Shown in pieces: positions 59,704 through 64,000 of a stretch of DNA of 64,000 nucleotides. The stretch covers positions 20,858,853 through 20,922,852 of the forward strand of contig CM052358.1 in assembly GCA_028551475.1 (NCBI GenBank), in the 5' to 3' direction. The position numbers were made by a program, and so were the translations under genes. The notes beneath the pieces were generated by a model, which made no database searches, was not told the DNA's origin, and saw nothing but the letters and a program-made list of their open reading frames with translations. The stretch comes from Casuarina equisetifolia. Lineage: Eukaryota; Streptophyta; Magnoliopsida; Fagales; Casuarinaceae. Position 1 is the first letter of the stretch. Each line of letters opens with the position of its first letter.

Positions 59704-62700
59704 CCTTTCTCTTTCTCCCAAACAGATACGAAGCAGGCGGAAATCGACACCCGGATCCCAACTCTCCCTGAACTTGAGTCTCGGAAGGTGGGATTCAAGA
59801 AATGAGAGATACCCAGTGAGAAACCCCAAGTAAGTTCGATTGGGTGTACAAGAAAAGTAGGAATTAACAATTGCAGTCAGAGAGAGGTTCAAGGAGGTAG
59901 AAAATGATCCTAGATTTCGTGTGCAAGGAAAGTCGTGGGAAACTGGGAATTTGGAAGGCGTGCGAAGTTTGAAAAATCTTAACCAGACAAAAACGTGAGG
60001 TCCAAAATCGTCCAGCCGAAAGGGTAGGATTCGAGTCGAACTTGGCTTCTTTCCTAGCAAAGTTTTCAAGAATCTGGTTCCCCACCCCGCTGGACGGTTT
60101 TCCCGATTCGGTGGAGTCTTGACACGTTCGAAGAATCTTGTCTGTTTAATACCAACGTGTAGATATTCTTCAACGTGTTTGATCGGTTTTACTGACCCAA
60201 CTGGTCACTGTTGCCCACTCGCAGTGCTCTCGCCTGGGTCACGCTGCCAACTTCGAGAAGGAAGCATTTGAAGCTTTTTTTTTTTTTTTTTGGTAATATA
60301 GAGATATTTTGCTGAAAATATTTTACATTATTAATATATGTTAACATGTTAATATAATTGTATGTGACAATTCTTTTCTACAAGTTCAAAATTCAACTTA
60401 AGAACTAGTTCATAAGTTAAAAAAATATTTTTATTCATGAAAATATTTTTCCATGTGTTAAAGGCACAAAAAAATATAATTCAAAATTTAAGTCAGAGAT
60501 CTTTTTTTTTTTTAGTCTAAATGCATTTTGTCAACCAATGCTTGACTTACTTAAGATCTTTAAATCTCAAATTTAACATTTAAGTATGTGAATTTAAATA
60601 TATCTATATATATATAAATCATTTAAGCTTCACTTACAAATATTTTCTTTACTTTTGTTTTGGGTACAACTTGTTTAGATGAATGAATATATTTAAATAT
60701 AATATGTCCTATGTTATCAATATGTTAAATTATTATATTATTTTAATGTATACAAGTACTCTTATTGCTTATACACTGAATTTAAGAGAGGAAGCATGTT
60801 TTCTAACACACTTACTAATCTTAGTATCCCGCTTACTTAATGAGGGTGAAGATAATTAGTTTATGATAAGAGTATGCTGAATAGGGTTTTAGTTTTTATA
60901 AGAAAGGGAGTGATTTGTGAATAAAGAGAATTGCAATCCACGCTCGATGCAGGTGCGTGAGATATAATTCCTACTTCGTGGTACCAAGTTGTAGATTCTG
61001 GGACTTGAACTTGCTTGCAAGGCACGTGGTTGGTCGCGTGGAAGGCAGTTTCTGTAGACTGGACACCGGAAAGAAGTTGAACAAAATTCATATTTATGGA
61101 GAAGAGTTGTAACGATTTGAACTTCTCTTAATAAAATTTAATAATTTTCATAAAATGAATTTGGTAGGAGTGCCTTTTTAAGTAATTAGGTCTCAAAATA
61201 GTAAAGAAGCCTCTCCCTCGAAAATAGGAGCGGCTGCTACTAAAATTCTAATTAGTAAAAAATATTTGCACGTCATCCTTTTTATAAAGCTTCCCTCTTT
61301 TACTTTTCTAGAATTTTTATTTTATTTTCTATCATTCTAGAATCTTTATCTTATTTTATCTTCTATTAAGAAGTTTTTATCTGATTTTCCACGTGTCATA
61401 TCTTAATAAGTAGTTCAAGACAAGGGCTTCTAGAGTGCCTCCTATCTTTAACATGTTGAAATTGCACATATCCTTTAAAATTTTATGTTTATATTCTTTT
61501 GAATTTTTAATTGTATTCATCATATATAGGTTGGTACAAATAAAAAAAAAAAAGTATAAAAACGTCTCTATTTAACGATATTAAACTCTTTCAAATAAAT
61601 ATTTCATTGTATTATAACAAAAAGATTTAGAATTTAATTTTTTCTTGAATGAATTATAATAATAGATATATTCTAATTTTTTATATATTTTTTATATATA
61701 TTTTTGATAAATAAACTCATGTATTTGTAAAATAAATAAATAAATAAATATGTTAATTATGTTATAAACAGTTTTAAAATAAAAATAAATTTTTGAACAA
61801 AGACAATGTTATCCTATTTTTAAGATAAAAAGATGTGTTGAAAACCATGTATGTCTCGATTTTTTTTTTTTTTTTTTTTAATGTTGATATCATTTTTTAA
61901 GTTAACCAAATGCATACTTATCGAAAAGAACTTCCAGAGTGTACGATTACAGGCAGTCTAAATTTGGGCTTTTGAAAGGTCTATGTGTTTAACATGTTGA
62001 ATATGTAGCTATCAAGAGACCATTGATGGTCGCCGTAACTGGAGGTACAATGCATCTAAAAAGTCTTTGGTCTTAGGTAGAATAGGAACAGAACATTAGA
62101 CATGTCTTTCCACGTGCCTTTTGTTCTCAACAGTCCTTTTGCCTACGTAAGTGCTTGATGGATACCTCAAACTTGGATGATTTAAGGACCTCCAAGTCAC
62201 TTGGAAAATGACCATGCATGAGGACTATTTTACTTTACTGAACCCAGTATAGTTCACGCGAAGCTACTGAATATATATAGATGGTTGAGCTTAGTCTCCC
62301 AAATCCTTCACTTATGTCTAGTGAACCCAATCCTCCACACGTTCTTAATATTTTTCAAAGAGTTTTGATTATATTCGACTGTAGTTTCCTCGCTTTTTAT
62401 GCATATATGTCGACATTGTTGGTCTACATTTCTTCCAATCTTATTATTAAGTAAACATAAGAAAGCCAGATGAGTAATTCCCACATATATTCTTTTTGGA
62501 CGAGTAGGCCTGATATAAGCAAAGAGCTGTAGGAATGGTGCTTTTTGATAGAAAGAATGGGATTTGACAAACTTCTGGTACTTCTACATATATATACCTT
62601 GACTGCAGACTTCATAAGATCTTCCTCTCATGATTATTTCGCATTTTCAGGAAATTTCCCAGCAAGATTCAACCAAATCATCTAGTCTACGAGTGGAGCA

Positions 62701-63467
62701 ATGCTTCCTTTATGCAAGCTAGAGCAAATATTTTCCCCAGCTATACGTAGAGCCATAGGAGGAGAAATGGTTGATGGAAGAAGTGAATGGCATTTTTGTA
62801 GTGACATAAATATGTCATGAGAATAAGAATATATAATACAAAAATGTAGAATAATATTAGTAAGCTCAATCTTTCTATAAAAATTAGCTCAAGAGAAAAG
62901 AGTATTTTTTAACATATAAGCTACTTCACAAGCTCATATCTTAATAATATAAAACAACTCCACACTAATATTTAATATAGTCTCTCGCAACAATGGTTCA
63001 ACTTAGTTTACATTGCAATGTTAAAAAAAGACTAAACCTTGATACCATATTAAAAGACTTACTATCTAATTCCAAAATCGACTCAAGAAATGATATAACC
63101 TATTATCTTATGTATTATTCAACAAATAACATTTATAGCCAATCCTTGGAAAGTTCTATACATTTCTTGACAATCCTTGGAAGGAATATGATCTGACAGC
63201 CTTTTAGCATATACTGTAGCCTGAAAGAATATTATTACAGCATTACTAAGCATTGATTGACATGGAACTTGCAGCATCTATTTCATTTCTGCATGTTCAT
63301 GTCAGGATAATTTCCTGTTTTCTGTATAAAGATGAACAAGGAGGAGATATATTTCAGGCAACTAAGAATGAAGCATGCCACAGAAAGCTGCTGAGGATAG
63401 AATGATGGATCGACTTGCAACTTGAGCAACAGGTAAGTGAAGAAACTATGGAAACCAGAACGAATGA
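59704..63467. other. RBCX2 upstream region and AT-rich intergenic DNA
   Basis: The first 450 bases are the probable RBCX2 leader and promoter, with an imperfect inverted repeat of the AACGTGT word at 60121-60139 and 60161-60181. From 60.28 to 60.85 kb and 61.1 to 62.0 kb the DNA is AT-rich with T runs. Between them, 60861-61091 is a balanced patch open on the minus strand for 76 codons, with no family recognised. The last few hundred bases before 63468 should be the 3' UTR of the MATE gene. Confidence 0.4.
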
Positions 63468-63723
63468 TCATCTGGTCCAGAGAAAATCCCATGGACCTTT
63501 TCCTGTTCCTATCCTGCAAATGGGGTGTGGCACGAGATCAATATCTTGATTTGATAAGTTGACCGTTAGGAATAACAAGCTTGATGGATTGGAAAAACTA
63601 CCTCCAAAAGCCAGCGAATGCTCGGAGACTCATGTAGATTGTCAGTGCAACCCAAAGACCGATGAATCCATTACTAGAAGAGAGAATAAATACACATAGA
63701 ATGCTGATAATAGCCACCATTAT
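63468..63723 (-). CDS. MATE efflux transporter, C-terminal exons only (DTX44/45-like)
   Basis: Two minus-strand exons, 63723-63602 and 63513-63468, join in frame and end in TGA at 63470-63468. They encode 55 residues: a hydrophobic helix (MVAIISILCVFILSSSNGF), then IGLWVALTIYMSLRAFAGFW, and the tail RIGTGKGPWDFLWTR. A last membrane helix with WVALTIYMSLR and a G-T-G-x-GPW tail is typical of the plastid-type DETOXIFICATION clade (DTX44/DTX45 and relatives of EDS5). MATE proteins export organic anions or metabolites using ion gradients; members of this clade sit in the plastid envelope. The rest of the gene, including the other helices, lies beyond the right edge, and 63724-64000 appears to be intron. 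The substrate cannot be inferred. Confidence 0.75.
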
Positions 63724-64000
63724 CTGGAGAAGAAGACTGTTAGATTATTCATATCGTTCTTGTAAGGAGGCTTATTTAAGGAAGGGGTATCTTTTAATTT
63801 TAAAAAAACCTTCTCGAATATGATTTATGCAATATGGGACAACTCACACCGTTATTAACACATTTTCGCAATAATGTGGGGCTTGGTCATGAGGATAACA
63901 TATTTTTTACAAGCCAGTTTGTCCTGTGAACTTCTTACAGAGGAGGTATTCTCCTGAACCTAAGAAAGTTTTTTCCCTAATTAAAAACCAGCTCCTTAGG
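63724..64000 (-). other. Probable intron of the MATE gene running off the edge
   Basis: A CTTCTTCTCCAG acceptor (minus strand) precedes the exon at 63723. No MATE-like coding sequence is seen up to the window end, so the next upstream exon must lie outside. Confidence 0.5.

Noticed and set aside
59465..59833. 122-codon plus-strand frame over RBCX2 exon 1
   Set aside because: Antisense to the transit-peptide exon; the minus strand carries the conserved protein.
60940..61060. Possible tRNA because of a GGGACTTGAACTTGC T-loop-like word
   Set aside because: No acceptor stem pairing, no A-box and no anticodon arm at the right spacing.

Overview
The window is nuclear DNA from a flowering plant, most likely a eudicot. 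It is AT-rich, genes are split by GT-AG introns (one over 6.5 kb), and several protein families are plant-specific: an RbcX2 Rubisco chaperone, a SIAMESE-RELATED CDK inhibitor, a PLS-class PPR protein, an ankyrin/tandem-CCCH zinc-finger protein, and a DUF26 receptor-kinase remnant. There are no operons. Each gene is an independent unit, and I reconstructed exons by eye from reading frame, family conservation and splice sites.

Layout, left to right. At 1-4.0 kb is a gene graveyard: a disabled DUF26 (cysteine-rich receptor-like kinase) fragment on the minus strand, a perfect 36-bp inverted repeat overlapping its broken end, and a diverged duplicated flank suggesting more copies off the left edge. 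At 4.3-8.6 kb (+) is a four-exon secreted ML/NPC2-like lipid-binding protein. At 9.4-16.8 kb (-) is a three-exon MBD10/MBD11-like protein whose first intron carries a 117-bp minisatellite. At 21.0-24.8 kb (+) is a conserved plant coiled-coil protein of unknown function. After a long AT-rich gap, 30.7-31.0 kb (-) holds the SMR CDK inhibitor, with a repeated GGGCAACGGGCAG-type motif upstream. At 34.4-37.6 kb (-) is a two-RRM hnRNP F/H-like RNA-binding protein with a tandem NAGNAG acceptor. At 39.6-42.2 kb (+) is an intronless PPR protein of the E/E+ class, followed by what looks like an out-of-frame DYW relic. At 44.3-46.5 kb (-) is an intronless RR-TZF zinc-finger protein. At 49.4-55.3 kb (+) is an eight-exon ARMC8/GID5-type armadillo protein. 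At 56.7-59.7 kb (-) is five-exon RBCX2, with LTR-like retrotransposon sequence in intron 1. At 63.5-64.0 kb (-) are the last two exons of a MATE transporter that runs off the right edge.

The genes share no pathway. Several act in basic regulation (DNA/chromatin, cell cycle, RNA processing, ubiquitin ligase assembly). RbcX2 and probably the MATE protein act in plastids, and the PPR protein acts in an organelle. Neighbouring pairs are often convergent (ML/MBD, PPR/CCCH, ARMC8/RBCX2) or divergent (MBD/unknown protein, RRM/PPR, CCCH/ARMC8).

I found no new multi-gene system. The best leads are the inverted repeat in the receptor-kinase relic, the promoter motif cluster at the SMR gene, the frameshifted DYW tail of the PPR gene, the LTR-like insertion in RBCX2, and an intronic G-quadruplex-type tract. 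UTR limits, transcription starts and alternative splicing cannot be fixed from sequence alone.
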